From the NCBI GenBank assembly GCA_963966185.1, contig CAWZYM010000217.1, positions 713,501 to 777,500 on the forward strand: a stretch of 64,000 nt of DNA, given 5' to 3'. Positions 11,585-23,378 of the stretch are shown here, one piece after another. The notes under the pieces are model-generated. The model saw only the letters and a program-made list of their open reading frames with translations. It searched no databases and was not told the origin of the DNA. The translations under genes and the position numbers were made by a program. Position 1 is the stretch's first letter. Every line of letters begins with the position of its first letter. The DNA is from Rhabditoides inermis. Its lineage: Eukaryota; Nematoda; Chromadorea; Rhabditida; Rhabditidae.

Positions 11585-12010
11585 TCCGAGATTCCGAGGC
11601 TCGTTAATTATGCGCAAACGTACTGGTAACGCAAACAGTGACGTCACGACACACCCGCTCCGCTGATGACCGCCTCATTTGCATAATTACACACTGACTG
11701 AGTGCGCGAAGACTGTGCAAACAAGAATCTTGAAATGATCGTATGCGATGTGTGAAATATGTTTCCGTGATCACATGATAATGCATTAATCTCACTCAAA
11801 ATGTACGTGAGTGATCGGAATGATTTCAGTGATCGAGACAGTTTTGCATAATCTACTAGGGAAAAGTGCGGGCAGCGCGTACCAAAACTATTCCGCACAC
11901 TCACATATGCAGGTGGTGCGTTTAGTTGTGATGACATTGTGCGAGATGAGTGATCATTCAGTCCATGCGCTTCCTTTCCTTGTATTGCTATACGTTTCAT
12001 GTGATTCGCC
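11585..12010. other. Divergent promoter region
   Basis: 426 bp between the start codons of the 204-aa protein gene (-) and the first TMEM144 gene (+). No coding signal. Several TTTGCATAA-type octamers occur (around 11690 and 11846), which could be regulatory, but this is not established. Confidence 0.45.
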
Positions 12011-13685
12011 ATGTCGACGGCCTTCGAACCGAATGTGGCTCTGGGCTTTGCCTGCATGGTCCTGTCCCCGCTCTTCTACGGAACCACATACGTGCCCATC
12101 AAGAAATACGACATCAAGGATGGTGAGTTATACCTCAATGTACAGTACAGTATCTTGATTCAGGCATCTTCGCGCAGTTTCTGATGTGCGTGGGCCAGCT
12201 GGTGATAGGTGTAGTGGTGGCTTGGTCGACCGGCTTCCCTCCCATCTATCCCATGGCTATGCTGGCTGGAGTGCTATATGCAGTCGGTGAGTTACATTTA
12301 TCATCATCAAATTGTATGTATAAAGATGAGGTAAAATCGACTGTATAAAAACGGCAAAGCTGCCTTTCTATGCATGATCACTCATCGATAGGAGGTTTAC
12401 ATGGTAGAAACTGCTACTCATTATTTTCTATTTATATGAACTTTCTTTCTACTCTTTCATACATCGTGGTTTCATGATATCATTCCAGGCAATGCGCTGT
12501 GTCTTCCGGCGATGGAGGGTCTGGGAATGGCTATCGCCTCCCTCGTATGGAACACCGTCACCTGTGTCGTCGGATGGGCCATCGCACGATTCGGACTGTT
12601 CGGATACGAGGTGAACACGTTCCCCTTTCTCTTTCTTTATCTCTCTCGCTCACTATTTCGGGTAGATTGTGGGTGGTCTCCCGTCGCATTTGATTTCATC
12701 ACTTTTTGAGCAGCTGTCTGCAGAGTGTGTTGTGTGTTTTGCAGATGGAGATTCCGGTCAGCAACACTTTGAACATCGTCGGAGTGGCCATCGTATGCAT
12801 TGGGTAACTGGAGTCGAATAGATTGGGTAACTGGAGTCGAATAGGCTATCCGTTTCCAGCGGCATCTTGTTCACTCTGGTGCAGAGCAATCCGATCGCAG
12901 TCAAACCGGCAGTGTTCGATAAGGTACAGGCATGTCACATTTCATTCACATCGTTGTAACAGTAACAAAACAACAATACAGAGAGTTGTTTGTTTCTGTT
13001 TTTACAATTACTCTCGAGCTATTCCAGCCGGGCGCCGGTGCGTACAATCCAGCTTGGGAGGAGAAGGAATTCGATACAGAGAAAAACGAAGAGGAGAAGG
13101 AGCAGAAGACAACACTCAGGAAGAAGTTGATGTGAGGACAAGGGAGAGAAAAAGAGAAAAAGAGAGAGAGAGAGAGAGAGAGTTCCTGATTTCAGTTCGG
13201 CTGCGATGTGCGTGGTGATCGGTTTCATGTTCGGCAACCTCCTCACCCCAGTCACTCCCTACATCCGAAACCACGAGGTCAAACCATAAAACATAAACCA
13301 AACTACAAACTACAAAGTATACTTTCAGCTCTACAACTCTCCACAGGACGTCAACTCCTACCTCTTCTCGCATTTCTATGGAGCTTTTCTCGCATCTCTA
13401 GCGATTTTCGTTGGATACTCTATGATGAAGTGGGCTAGATAAATGAGCGAGAGGGGGTAGAGAGATAGAGAGAGAGGGGGGAGAGAGATAGAGAGAGAGG
13501 GAGAGGAAGAGGGAGAGAGAGTATTCTCTCAGGCGCAACGTGCCCTTCATCAATCCAGAGATTGCGTGTCCCTCTGTCTTCGCTGGGATGATCTACGCTA
13601 CTGCAGTGTCCATGTTCTTCGTGGCGAATCAACACCTGGGACAGGTGGGTCTTCATCTCCCTCTCTCCCTCCCTCCCTTCCTCTT

Positions 13686-13732
<47 letters not shown>

Positions 13733-13985
13733 CTCCTTTTTCCTCCCTCTACTTCAAGTTTGCAGGTTATTGTGTTCCCAGTCGTTTCAATGACTCCCGG
13801 TATGGTTGTATCTGCCTGGTCGATTTTCTGGTTCAAAGAGATTCAAGTGAGCTTTTTTTCTCTCTCTCTCTCTTTCTTTCACCTTCACATTGCAGGGTCG
13901 GGCCAACTACATCAAGCTGGCGACTGCCTATGTGATAACCGTGATAGGAGTGGTGTGTATCGTCCTCTCGCGGCTCTCTTTCTAG
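12011..13985 (+). CDS. TMEM144-family transporter, copy 1
   Basis: Multipass membrane protein of the TMEM144 family, related to drug/metabolite-type carriers and predicted to move carbohydrates; substrate unproven. Eleven exons: 12011-12122, 12164-12286, 12489-12610, 12745-12803, 12860-12923, 13028-13131, 13196-13277, 13329-13429, 13533-13644, 13766-13846, 13896-13985; 349 aa, all in phase, usual family length of about 345. About ten hydrophobic helices with a charged cytosolic loop (EEKEFDTEKNEEEKE) in the middle encoded by exon 6. Family landmarks: TGFPPIYPMAMLAGV, WNTVTCVVGWAIARFGLF, RNVPFINPEIACPS, NQHLGQ, TPGMVVSAWSIFWFKEIQ. First of four tandem paralogues. Exon 8 donor was placed at 13430 because the other copies splice there and the frame requires it. 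AATAAA at 14018. Confidence 0.9.
12799..12844 (+). repeat. Exact 23-bp tandem duplication over a splice donor
   Basis: ATTGGGTAACTGGAGTCGAATAG-type unit is present twice back to back (12799-12821 and 12822-12844). The first copy contains the exon 4 donor at 12804; the second carries an identical donor 23 nt downstream. Confidence 0.9.
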
Positions 13986-14017
13986 ACCCCATTGGTTCAA
14001 GACGAGTATTGAATCGT

Positions 14018-14023
14018 AATAAA
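14018..14023 (+). terminator. Polyadenylation signal, TMEM144 copy 1
   Basis: AATAAA 33 bp after the stop codon at 13985. Confidence 0.65.
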
Positions 14024-14292
14024 CGACGCCCCATTACCGGCTGTTTTCTCGAAAAGGTCACTGTGTCGGGTCGCGGTAGACTTGTGTTACATCTTGTTGC
14101 TTTTTCTAGATATTGTCCGCAGCCCAAAGACGACGGCTGAATTACACCATGCACCGTGTTTCTTTACACGCGTGAGCACTGTGTTTTTGTAGCGGTCTCT
14201 GTAACCTTGAGCATGCCTTGGTTGATGTGTCGATTGATGCTTGTTCTCGTGTTGGGTTCAGCTTGCCCTGTCCACTTGCCCATCTCTTTCCC

Positions 14293-15950
14293 ATGGAGGC
14301 TGCGGGCACCGGGCTCATTCTCGTGTCTGCCCTACTCTTCGGATCGACCTTCGCTCTCATCAAACGATATGACACATACGACGGTAAGATATTGCTGAGC
14401 AAGATACAGTACGAAGGTACGTTTCCGATACGTTTCAGGTGTGTTCGTGCAGCTGCTCATTTGCAGTGGACAGTTTGTGGTGGGGGTAGCTAGTGCGGGC
14501 ATCGCCGGATTCCCTCCACTCTATCCCATTGCAATGCTCGGAGGGGTCATCTATGGAATAGGTGAGCACTCATGCACCCATCAAACACGCAGATCAAATT
14601 ACTTTCTTATCGTAACTCTAAGGGAGTGTCGCAAATCAGAGAACTCTTTTTCGCAATCCTATAGCAATGTCGCAGGACAAAGCATTATCACATTGTGCAA
14701 GTCAATTGGTAGGAGTACTACAGTAATGTAAACATGACAAACTGCAGCAAACATCCTGTCGATCCTGACCATGTCGTATCTGGGCCTTGCTATCGGCCCC
14801 CTAGTGTGGAACTCTGTCACCTGTGTCGTCGGATGGGCAGTGTCGCGGTTCGGACTACTCGGAAACGAGGTATGTACGTTGTCACTCATTCCTTTCATCT
14901 ACTGTTTTATATCCAGCGAATCTCTCCGGCGAGCGACGTGCTGAACATATCTGGTGTGGCGATCATCTGTGTGGGCGGCGCCTGCTTCGCCATAGCCAAG
15001 AACACACCAGTGTCTGTCAGACCGGCACCCGTTCCCAAGGTCTCAGATAGTTGTTTGAGTAAGAAAAGCTTAGCTTCTTCAAATTTGAGGAAATTTCGCC
15101 AGCCTCCTGTGATCAGTGCGTTGGCAGAGACAATTCGGAGAAGACCATCAGAGTCGTCTCGCCGCAGAAACGCACACTGTGAGTTGATCCACTAATCAAC
15201 TTCATTCTAAAACCATTATAGCCTTCTGTGTGTTTGCGTTGTGATTGGATGTCTGTTCGGAATTCTCTCAACTCCCATCAACTACATGGTTCGCTATCAC
15301 GAGGTATGTAATTCGACTGTTCTCTCAAACACACACTTTTCTTCAGTATTACCACACCCCATCGGAAGTCACCCCCTATCTCTTCTCCTATTTCACAGGT
15401 GCTTTCCTCACTTCTCTGGTGATATTCATTGCCTACTGCATGTACAGGTTTGTGAACAGGTAAACAAACCAATAAAATAACAAAAACAACAGAAGGAACG
15501 TTCCGGTGTTGAATCCAGAATGCGCTCTGCCTTCTTTCGTCGCGGGACTCACGTATGCGACTGCGACTTGCGCGTTCTTCGCGGCCAATCAGATACTCGG
15601 ACAGGTCACTTGTCTCTTTACTCTTTCGCTATCACTATCACTCGTTGTTTAGATCATTGTCTACCCCGTCATCTGCATCACCCCTGGTATGGTCGCCACA
15701 ATGTGGTCCATATTTTGGTTCAAGGAAATCAAGGTGTGGTGACTCATTTCTCTCATTTCTCTCATTTCTCTTTTTTTCTCATTTTGACTCTCATTTCTCA
15801 TTTGTGTGACTCAATCATTTCTCTCTCATTTCGTCATACATTTTGCAGGGACGAACCAACTACATGAAACTTCTACTTGGATATTTGACGACTTCCGTCG
15901 GTCTCGTCTGCATTGTCCTATCCAAGATCGAGTTTCGAAACGTATTTTAA
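14293..15950 (+). CDS. TMEM144-family transporter, copy 2
   Basis: Second tandem TMEM144-family carrier. Ten exons: 14293-14383, 14439-14561, 14748-14869, 14917-15039, 15117-15178, 15222-15303, 15347-15459, 15493-15604, 15653-15733, 15849-15950; 336 aa. It differs from copies 1, 3 and 4 by lacking the intron between the exons equivalent to their exons 4 and 5 (here a single exon 4), so it lost an intron or the others gained one. The central loop exon (15117-15178) was placed with an acceptor after 15116 because only this choice keeps phase; it encodes a short basic loop ending VVSPQKRTL. The end of exon 7 could be at 15459 or at an upstream donor near 15448; both keep the frame. The start MEAAGTGLILVSALLFG gives a hydrophobic first helix. 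C-terminus runs on to ...IEFRNVF. AATAAA at 16100. Confidence 0.85.
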
Positions 15951-16099
15951 ACGCATTTTGTTTTATAAATACGTTAATTGTATAAACCCGTTCAAAGTAA
16001 TACTGCCTGCCCTGTCAGTTCGATGGTTCTGTTCGCAGAATTAGCATAACTCGCTCGATTGGTGCGTGACTATGAACACAGTGATTCACACTTCCCTCT

Positions 16100-16105
16100 A
16101 ATAAA
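16100..16105 (+). terminator. Polyadenylation signal, TMEM144 copy 2
   Basis: AATAAA 150 bp after the stop codon at 15950. Confidence 0.55.
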
Positions 16106-16177
16106 GATTTAACCAACTTTCATAACAGTGTATGTTTTCTGCTGCGTTCATGTCCATGCTTATTTCGTGTTGCTGAT

Positions 16178-16320
16178 GCGTTTCAAGTGTCCGAAACGCC
16201 CATGAAAAGCATCTGAAAGCATACATTAATCGACACGAAGCTGTCGATTTTGGTTTTTTGGTGTCGAGCATGCTTTCAGATGCCTTTCGTTTTGTGTGTG
16301 TTTCGAGTGTCCGAACACAA
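16178..16320. repeat. Nested inverted repeat upstream of TMEM144 copy 3
   Basis: A 14-bp perfect stem (GCATCTGAAAGCAT at 16209-16222 with its complement at 16270-16283) encloses a second 7-bp hairpin (ATCGACA/TGTCGAT at 16229-16235 and 16242-16248). The pair is flanked by a direct repeat of AGTGTCCGAA at 16186 and 16306. Could be a small transposon remnant or a structured regulatory element. Confidence 0.6.
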
Positions 16321-16526
16321 AATGTGGATGCATTGAAGCACTCATGTTATTCCATGCTGTCGTCGTCTCATAAGCAATCCACTTTCCACATGATATGTTT
16401 CATTCTTGCTTCCGCTGATAAAAGACGAACAAATTTCAACCTCTTGTACACACTATTTCTAATTTGTTTCGTTCATGTTTTCACGTTTAGATGTTACTTT
16501 TCATTATATGAAAACTTGCTTTTAGA

Positions 16527-18382
16527 ATGTACGAACCGAACCTTCTCCTGGGTTCTGTCTGTACTGTCACAGCTGCATTTCTCTTTGGAACGATGTTTGT
16601 GCCCATCAAACGATTTCAACAGTTCGACGGTACGTTCATGAATCTACAACGTAGAAACTGGTAATATTTTGACAATCATTTATTTTACTACGGTTTTTGT
16701 ATTGATAGGTTTTATTTAAGTAACAAAAACTGGACAAAAAAGATATGTGGTATAATCGTATAATAGACTCGCACGTGAACGTGATTATTGTTGTTTATGT
16801 TTCAGGTATGTTCGTTCAGCTGATGATGGGAGTGGGCATGCTAGTAGTAGGGATGGTGAGCGCGGCTCTCGCCGGATTCCCTCCCATCTATCCACTCGCA
16901 CTCCTAGGAGGAGGCATGTACGCCATAGGTAGGCATGCAATCCGAATCAAAACCATAATATTTATCGAATCAAGTAGCACACAATATCGATTAGGTAAAT
17001 TACGGTGGAATACGGTAAAGCCGTCTCAGATGATGAAACTCTTCAAAAAAAACTAACAAGTACAAGTAAACAAACATTAAGTAGCAAACCTTGTGTCAGT
17101 GAACGTGCTGTGTCTGTTTGCGATGGAGGGTCTGGGTCTGGCTGTCGGGTGTCTCATCTGGAACACGGTCACCTCCCTCGTCGGCTGGGGAGTCGCGCGC
17201 TTCGGACTGCTCGGATATGAGGTGAGATACAATCTCAGTATCCCACTCTACACGCTTCTTATTAGCCAGTCGTGTTGTCTTTGTTGATTGTTGATTGTTT
17301 TGTTACTGTTGATTCTTTATAGGTTTCCGAGCCCGTCTCCAACTGGTTGAACATCACAGGAGTGGTGCTGACATGCGTGGGGTGAGTTGTAAATCAATCA
17401 TTCATATCAATCAATCAATCATTTATTCAGTTGTAAATGTAAATTTTATCCTTTGTCCGCTCACTTCATGTCCATCTTCCATTTCCAGTGGCGTCTTCTT
17501 TGCTTTCGTGCGCCATGTCCCCATCTCCGTTCGACCCGCGCCGTTTCAGCAGAAGGTGAGTTCTGTGACCTGAAACTTCGACTGACAGATTTACATAGGA
17601 TACATCGGAAGAGAAATTGAACCTGGAAGAAGGCAAGGATGGAGAGGAGGAACACCATGTTCCCCTCAAGAAGCGACTTGTGTGAGTGACTTAAAGGAAC
17701 AGTGGCGACTTATTTCAGCCACAACCTACCACAACTCCTACGCCACTGTCCCTTTACAGATGCCTATTCGAATTGCCCAGTCCGCTCAGCCCAGTCGGCT
17801 CTTTGCCGACGGCACATGCGAGAGAGAGTGTGAGAGAACACGCGAAGAGAAGAGAGCGCAGAGTGGTGGGATTGTATGCGTTCAGAGCGACCTGCTGATC
17901 GTTTCTGGTCTCTGCGCACCGTATTTGAATGACTGTTTCGCAAGAGTGATTGAAAATCGTCAGAAATAGACCACTGGGTCTAAAAGGATTCAGTCTGCCT
18001 GAAAAGAGCAACAAACCAGACTTTTGTGTCTACCGTAAAAAAAAATATTAATATATTGCAGTGCTATTGGTTGCTGTGTGATAATCGGTCTTCTCCTCGG
18101 AAATCTCATCACTCCTATCAACACTCTGATAAGATATCACGATGTGAAGTGATGGATAATGGATTATTATAACATTTTTTGAACGCTTTTTACATAAGCA
18201 TCATATTTTCTATAATACAATTTTAGTACTACAACACGCCGACTGACATTAATCAATACATATTCTCGCATATCTATGGATCATTCCTAGCTTCACTACT
18301 GATCTTTGTACTACATTCGATGTACAAGTAAGAGGGTGGGCGTATAAGAGAGAGAGAGAGGGAGAGAGAAAGAGAGAGGGGG

Positions 18383-18416
<34 letters not shown>

Positions 18417-18878
18417 AGGGAGAGGAAGCGTATAAGAGAGAGAGGGGGTGTGGGAGAGAGGGGGGGAGGGAGAGATGTGTTGCAGACGCAACGCGCCTCT
18501 CATCAATCCCGAAGTAGCATGTCCAGCCATCTTCTCAGGAATCCTCATAGCTATGGCTACTTGCATGATGTTTCTGGCAAACCAACACATCGGACAGGTA
18601 TACAAACGCAAGGTCACAATAATCACAAATGAAATTGTTTTAGATCATCGCCTACCCTATCATCAACTCCACCCCCGGAATAGTCGCGTCCATCTGGTCG
18701 ATTTTTCTCTTCCAGGAGATTAGAGTGCGTTTGCGCGTTTGCCGTTTGAAAATTAAAAATTCAATTAAAAACGATTGGCATGTTCTAGGGTCGCGCCAAT
18801 TACATCAAGCTGGTGACTGCCTACTGTATCACTCTGGTAGGAGTACTGTGCATTGTCCTTTCCAAGATTCAGTTCTGA
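16527..18878 (+). CDS. TMEM144-family transporter, copy 3
   Basis: Third tandem TMEM144-family carrier. Eleven exons: 16527-16629, 16806-16928, 17100-17221, 17323-17381, 17489-17555, 17599-17681, 18062-18143, 18227-18327, 18486-18597, 18644-18724, 18789-18878; 340 aa, phases identical to copies 1 and 4. Landmarks: AGFPPIYPLALLGGGMYAIG, WNTVTSLVGWGVARFGLLGYE, NAPLINPEVACPAIFSG, NQHIGQ. The central cytosolic loop (exon 6) is acidic then basic, ending VPLKKRLV. The ATG follows a TTTTAG acceptor-like site by 1 nt, so it may be trans-spliced. Intron 6 is long (380 bp), and intron 8 holds a GA-rich microsatellite. AATAAA at 19027. Confidence 0.9.
18345..18477. repeat. GA-rich microsatellite in intron 8 of TMEM144 copy 3
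   Basis: Purine tract of GA and GGGA units ending close to the exon 9 acceptor at 18485. Similar tracts lie in the equivalent introns of copies 1 (13446-13520) and 4 (20690-20760). Confidence 0.85.
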
Positions 18879-19026
18879 ACTCCCAACATAGGTTTCTGAA
18901 TTTTCTCTTTTCAATGAATCATTTTTGAAATATCTTTCACTCTTTCGAGCATACACGCAGTGTCTTATTTCAACCAGATAAGATTTAGTGTAAACAATAT
19001 ACTACTCACATTTGCATAATATTGTG

Positions 19027-19032
19027 AATAAA
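19027..19032 (+). terminator. Polyadenylation signal, TMEM144 copy 3
   Basis: AATAAA 149 bp after the stop codon at 18878. Confidence 0.5.
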
Positions 19033-19402
19033 AACCATTTACGTAAACTTGTTGTTGACGTGAACTAGTATTATCCGAGAACGCTAGCAAATTTGCATAA
19101 TCGGGTTTTCGTACGGTCGCCCAGTTGTTTGGACAGTGATACACAGTCTTATCGGTCGTCGTTCTCATTTTCTCCATATTTCGGTCAGGCGGTCAGTCGC
19201 ACACAAAGTTGATATTGCAAATACTGTTTTTTTGTTGCAAATACCGTTTTTGTTACAGATCTTCAGGATGAAATCGCTTCAGATCGAGTCGCGAAAATAA
19301 TAAACAATTGTTTATATTATATTCATATAATTTTCCATTTTCCCGATACATCCTTTGATTCACAATTTATTGCGGTGGTAGTTAGTTTGCCTTTGTGTTA
19401 GG

Positions 19403-20397
19403 ATGTCGAGCGACGCGCTTGTGGGAGCGGTGTTCATCGTCATTTCCACATTCGTCTACGGAACCACATTCGTCCTCATTAAACCATTCGCCACCCATGA
19501 TGGTAGGGCGAGGTGTTGAGATCAAGAGGTGTACTCTGTCTCTTGTCTCCCTTTCCCTGTATACGACTCGAAAGGTGTCCTCTCTCTCATGTCTATCATG
19601 TGACTTGTCTCTGTGTCCGACTCGAGACGTCTCCTGTTTGAGGTATGTTCGTGCAGCTGATGATGTGTGTGGGGCAGATGCTGGTGGGGCTAGTCTCGGC
19701 CGCCCTCGCCGGATTCCCTCCCCTCTACCCATTCGCCCTCCTCGGAGGAGCCATCTACGCTGTCGGTCAGCCTACACTTTCATTTTACTCATTCTTCCTC
19801 TCATCAATGTGCCTTGTCGGTTACGAAATAGTACTCGAACCGTTGCAGCGAACGTGTTGTGTCTGTGTGCGATGCGGGGTCTGGGCCTGGCTATCGGCCC
19901 CCTGGTCTGGAACTCTGTCACCTGCCTCGTCGGGTGGGCCGTGTCGCGGTTCGGACTGCTCGGAAACGAGGTATGAACGATTCACGAGTACGTTTCACCA
20001 AGCCATGTTGCAGCAAGTCATCCCGGTGAGCGATGTTCTCAACGTTGCCGGAGTGGCTATCGTGTGTTTCGGGTGCGTTTCACAACTACTCATGTGTTCT
20101 GTTAATTCCTATGACTGATTGGTAAAAATCTGTTCGATACAGTCAAAAAATGAGTATCTTCTAGGGGCGCCTGCTTTGCACTCGTCAAGAGTTCTCCAGT
20201 CCCGATTCGACCCGCACCGTTTGATCCTGTAAGAATAATAATGACAACAAAACAAATGACAACAAATAACAACTTTCTAGAAACCGCGTGCTGACAGTAA
20301 GTGGGAGAAGTGTGCGTATGCTGTGAAGGGACTGGATGTGACTGCCTATGCACCCGAGAAGGAGACCACAACTGGACAGAGAGTAGTGTGAGTTACT

Positions 20398-20440
<43 letters not shown>

Positions 20441-20686
20441 TTCTTGTTGCAGCTCCCTTTTCCTCTGCGTCGTCTGTGGCTGTCTCTTCGGCAACATGAC
20501 AACTCCCATGAGCTACAGTATACGACACCACGAGGTACAGTGTACATTATTGATTGATTTTGATTACTATCAATTACAGTACTACAACGCGCCCGCAGAC
20601 GTGCCGCAATACCTCTTCTCCCACTTCTACGGAGCATTCGTCACGTCAGTGCTCATATTCGGAGGATACTGCGTGTACAAGTACAT

Positions 20687-20741
<55 letters not shown>

Positions 20742-21777
20742 AGGGAGGGAGAGGGAGAGATGTGCACAGACGCAACGTGCCGCTCATGAACCCAGAGGTG
20801 GCTGGTCCTGCAGTGGTGGCGGGCATCTTCTATTCCACAGCCACCTGCACCTTCTTCACAGCCAATCAAATGCTGGGACAGGTATCCATTTCTCCCTTTT
20901 CCCTCATCAGATCTTTCCAGGTTTGGCAAGTATCCATTTCAAATATAATATTATTCAGGGAGATAGTTCGCCGGGTCACGGTAGAAAATTGATCTACCCT
21001 CCTGTCGCATTTGATCTACCCTCTAGTCGTGAGGAGACCCGAGCGCGCGCATTCAAACGCTAATATCAATCAGAGAAGCCGACATGCGAATCAAAGAGGC
21101 CGCGACACACTCCAGTCTTTGTCGCGCCGTCTGACCTCTCTCGCTCGCAACTAAGTTTCGCCAACTGACCCCGGCTGTCAATAGCAGAAACTATCGTCCA
21201 GGCGGCGACTATAGATAATTGTATATGTTGTATGCTTGTGCTTTTTGTAGACGACGAAAACCCATTTTTCACTGCAATGCCAATATTTTTTTCAGATAAT
21301 TGTCTATCCGGTGATCGCTATCACACCTGGAATGGTGGTCACAATGTGGTCAATCCTGTATTTCAGAGAAATCAAGGTTTGATATTTGATCGCTTGATAA
21401 TGAGTGATAGACATTTATCTCGGAACGAAATATTTATCTCGGCGAAATGCAAACAATCGAAAATGAAATAATTGAGCAATATGCTGAAAAAGTTGATACA
21501 ATTACACCGGGAGAGCGAAAAATAAACGAATCAATAGAGACACCGATAGAATATGAGTGAAATACCGCGCCGCATGAAGAGAATAATAAAATGGTGTTTT
21601 TGTAGAGCTGTGTGAGCCAGTCGTGTTTTGCTCCTTCACAACTAATCCTTATCCAATAATCTGTAACCAGATGATTTGCATTTTCAGGGCAAAGCTAACC
21701 TGCACATGCTGCTGGCAGGCTATGGCCTGTCTACGATAGGAGTGATATGCATTGTCCTATCCAAAATAGAGTTCTGA
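19403..21777 (+). CDS. TMEM144-family transporter, copy 4
   Basis: Fourth tandem TMEM144-family carrier. Eleven exons: 19403-19502, 19643-19765, 19849-19970, 20014-20072, 20165-20228, 20281-20387, 20453-20534, 20580-20680, 20770-20881, 21296-21376, 21688-21777; 346 aa, in phase throughout. Exon 2 uses a TTTGAG acceptor rather than CAG. Landmarks: AGFPPLYPFALLGGAIYAVG, WNSVTCLVGWAVSRFGLLGNE (also found almost exactly in copy 2, making 2 and 4 look closest here), NVPLMNPEVAGPA, NQMLGQ, TPGMVVTMWSIL. The central loop is longer than in other copies and contains a Lys/Trp/Tyr-rich segment. Introns 9 and 10 are long (414 and 311 bp) and may hold repeat remnants. It is tail-to-tail with the next gene cluster, 264 bp away. 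Confidence 0.9.
20882..21295 (+). other. Long intron 9 of TMEM144 copy 4
   Basis: 414-bp intron with a GC-rich central part containing a repeated GATCTACCCTC block (around 20991 and 21010). I see no gene in it; it may be a degraded mobile element. Confidence 0.4.
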
Positions 21778-22041
21778 AACCTCCAAACTCGAACATGTAT
21801 TATTTATCATCGCTTCATTGATACAATGATACGGATAAACGAAATTATGTAACATGTGTGGAACACATATATTGAATGATACAATGATACACTGGATGAC
21901 CTCCAATAATGATGCGTGAGACCCTGTGGGGGACGGAAACCCGTGCGGACAATAGCCGACACCGAATACATACATAATGCTCTCTCCAACTGTGCACCAC
22001 TGACACTGTCTATTTACAAATGTACACGAATCATATAGCGC

Positions 22042-23378
22042 CTACATGAGCGACTCTAGCTGAGTGTGCTGGACGGGACACTCGGAGCGCGGCGAGAAGT
22101 CGACACTACGCGCCCGGAAGTAGACATAGCATTTGAATATGACAAACGAGAAGACAAGGACGAAGAGGGCGTAGAGAAAGAGGGGGAGGAAGGAGAGTGT
22201 GGCGGTGGAGGAGAGCCAAGAGGGAGGAGAGGAGGAGAGGAGGAGGTTGTATGTGCACACGTCCGCATAGGAACCGAGGAAGATCTGCGAGAAAAGGAAG
22301 GGGAGGAGGAGCAGGTGACTCCGCTTCCAGAGAGAGAGGTACGCAAGTAGGGCCGGGATCAGCTGCACCAACCTGGAAAGCATCTCTCTCCCTCTCCCTC
22401 CCCCCCCCTCTCTCTCTCTCTCTTTCTCTTTTTCTCTCACCTCACAAGGGCTATAGTCACCCTTCTATGGTCGGTTGTCCAGGAGGGATCATGCATCACG
22501 TACATTAAACCTGGAATGTTCAATATTGACGGAAGATACATAGAAACAGTCTGTGAGACAGAGATGAAAAGGCTAGCTTTTGTGATTGTTATATAAATAT
22601 TCTTGCTCACCCAGAATGATTTCATGAGTGACGACAGTGATCAGCACAAAAGCTGCCACCTTGGCGTGAACCAGGGAACAGCAGTACCTGAAAACGTACT
22701 ATATTATTGTTACACTTGTACTTTACATACTATAAATGAATAATAGAAAACTATGTGCTGGATACGTTCTACGTTCACTTGCTCACCACATAGGCTGCTT
22801 GCTGTTATCGTGATTACTCACCTGTAGGGGGTTCCATCAAATTCTTGTGAGCAAGTCGAGTCCTGAAAGAATGAAATGACACTTGATTGTAATATTTCAA
22901 TATTCGCCCCTTTCCCCTTTGTCACATCCTATGCTATTTCGAGAGATGTTTTCATTTGCTCGCCTAATCGCGTATATCTTTTTTTGAAACTAGAAGAATG
23001 TTGATGTGAATTTATTGCTTGGCAAAAATTGAAAATCCGCACGTAACGCGATTTGGTCAGCAAAGATTTACTCCAGGCGGAAAGAGGAGAGAGGGAGAAG
23101 GAGGAAATAGATTTCACTAGGTGGGATGGATGTTGTGTTCACCTCTCTCCCCCAATCAATTCGATCACACATGTGTCACACTGATGTAACGAGAACAGAC
23201 CGAGACCACGTGCCGGCATGTTCGAAAACTGAGGGGGCGTAAAACGGCCCATTAGGGAGAGAGAGAGAGGGGGGGGGGAGAGAGAGAGGGAGAGGGAGAT
23301 GTTACTCACAGGCTGTCGGGGCTTCCACTGGAAGGGGAAGCGCGGCAACTGACCGGATGTAGATGCGTCGTCTTTCAT
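22042..23378 (-). CDS. LAPTM-like four-helix membrane protein, gene B
   Basis: Predicted four-transmembrane protein resembling the worm LAPTM/lysosomal-associated family. Exons on the minus strand: 23378-23310 (ATG), 23228-23143 or 23228-23169, 22862-22822, 22687-22611, 22510-22441 and 22372-22042 (stop). Exons 3-6 are firmly in phase and encode DGTPYRYCCSLVHAKVAA, then helices with VTHEIILG, ALLAYLSLW and LPFLFSQIFLGS, and a last helix ending FSFVIFKCYVYF before a polar tail. The CC pair just before helix 1 is a family hallmark. Exon 2 is uncertain: the strong donor (GTGAAC) breaks the frame to exon 3, while a weaker one after 23169 restores it, or a small exon is missing. Homologous and tandem to gene A upstream. 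Confidence 0.65.
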
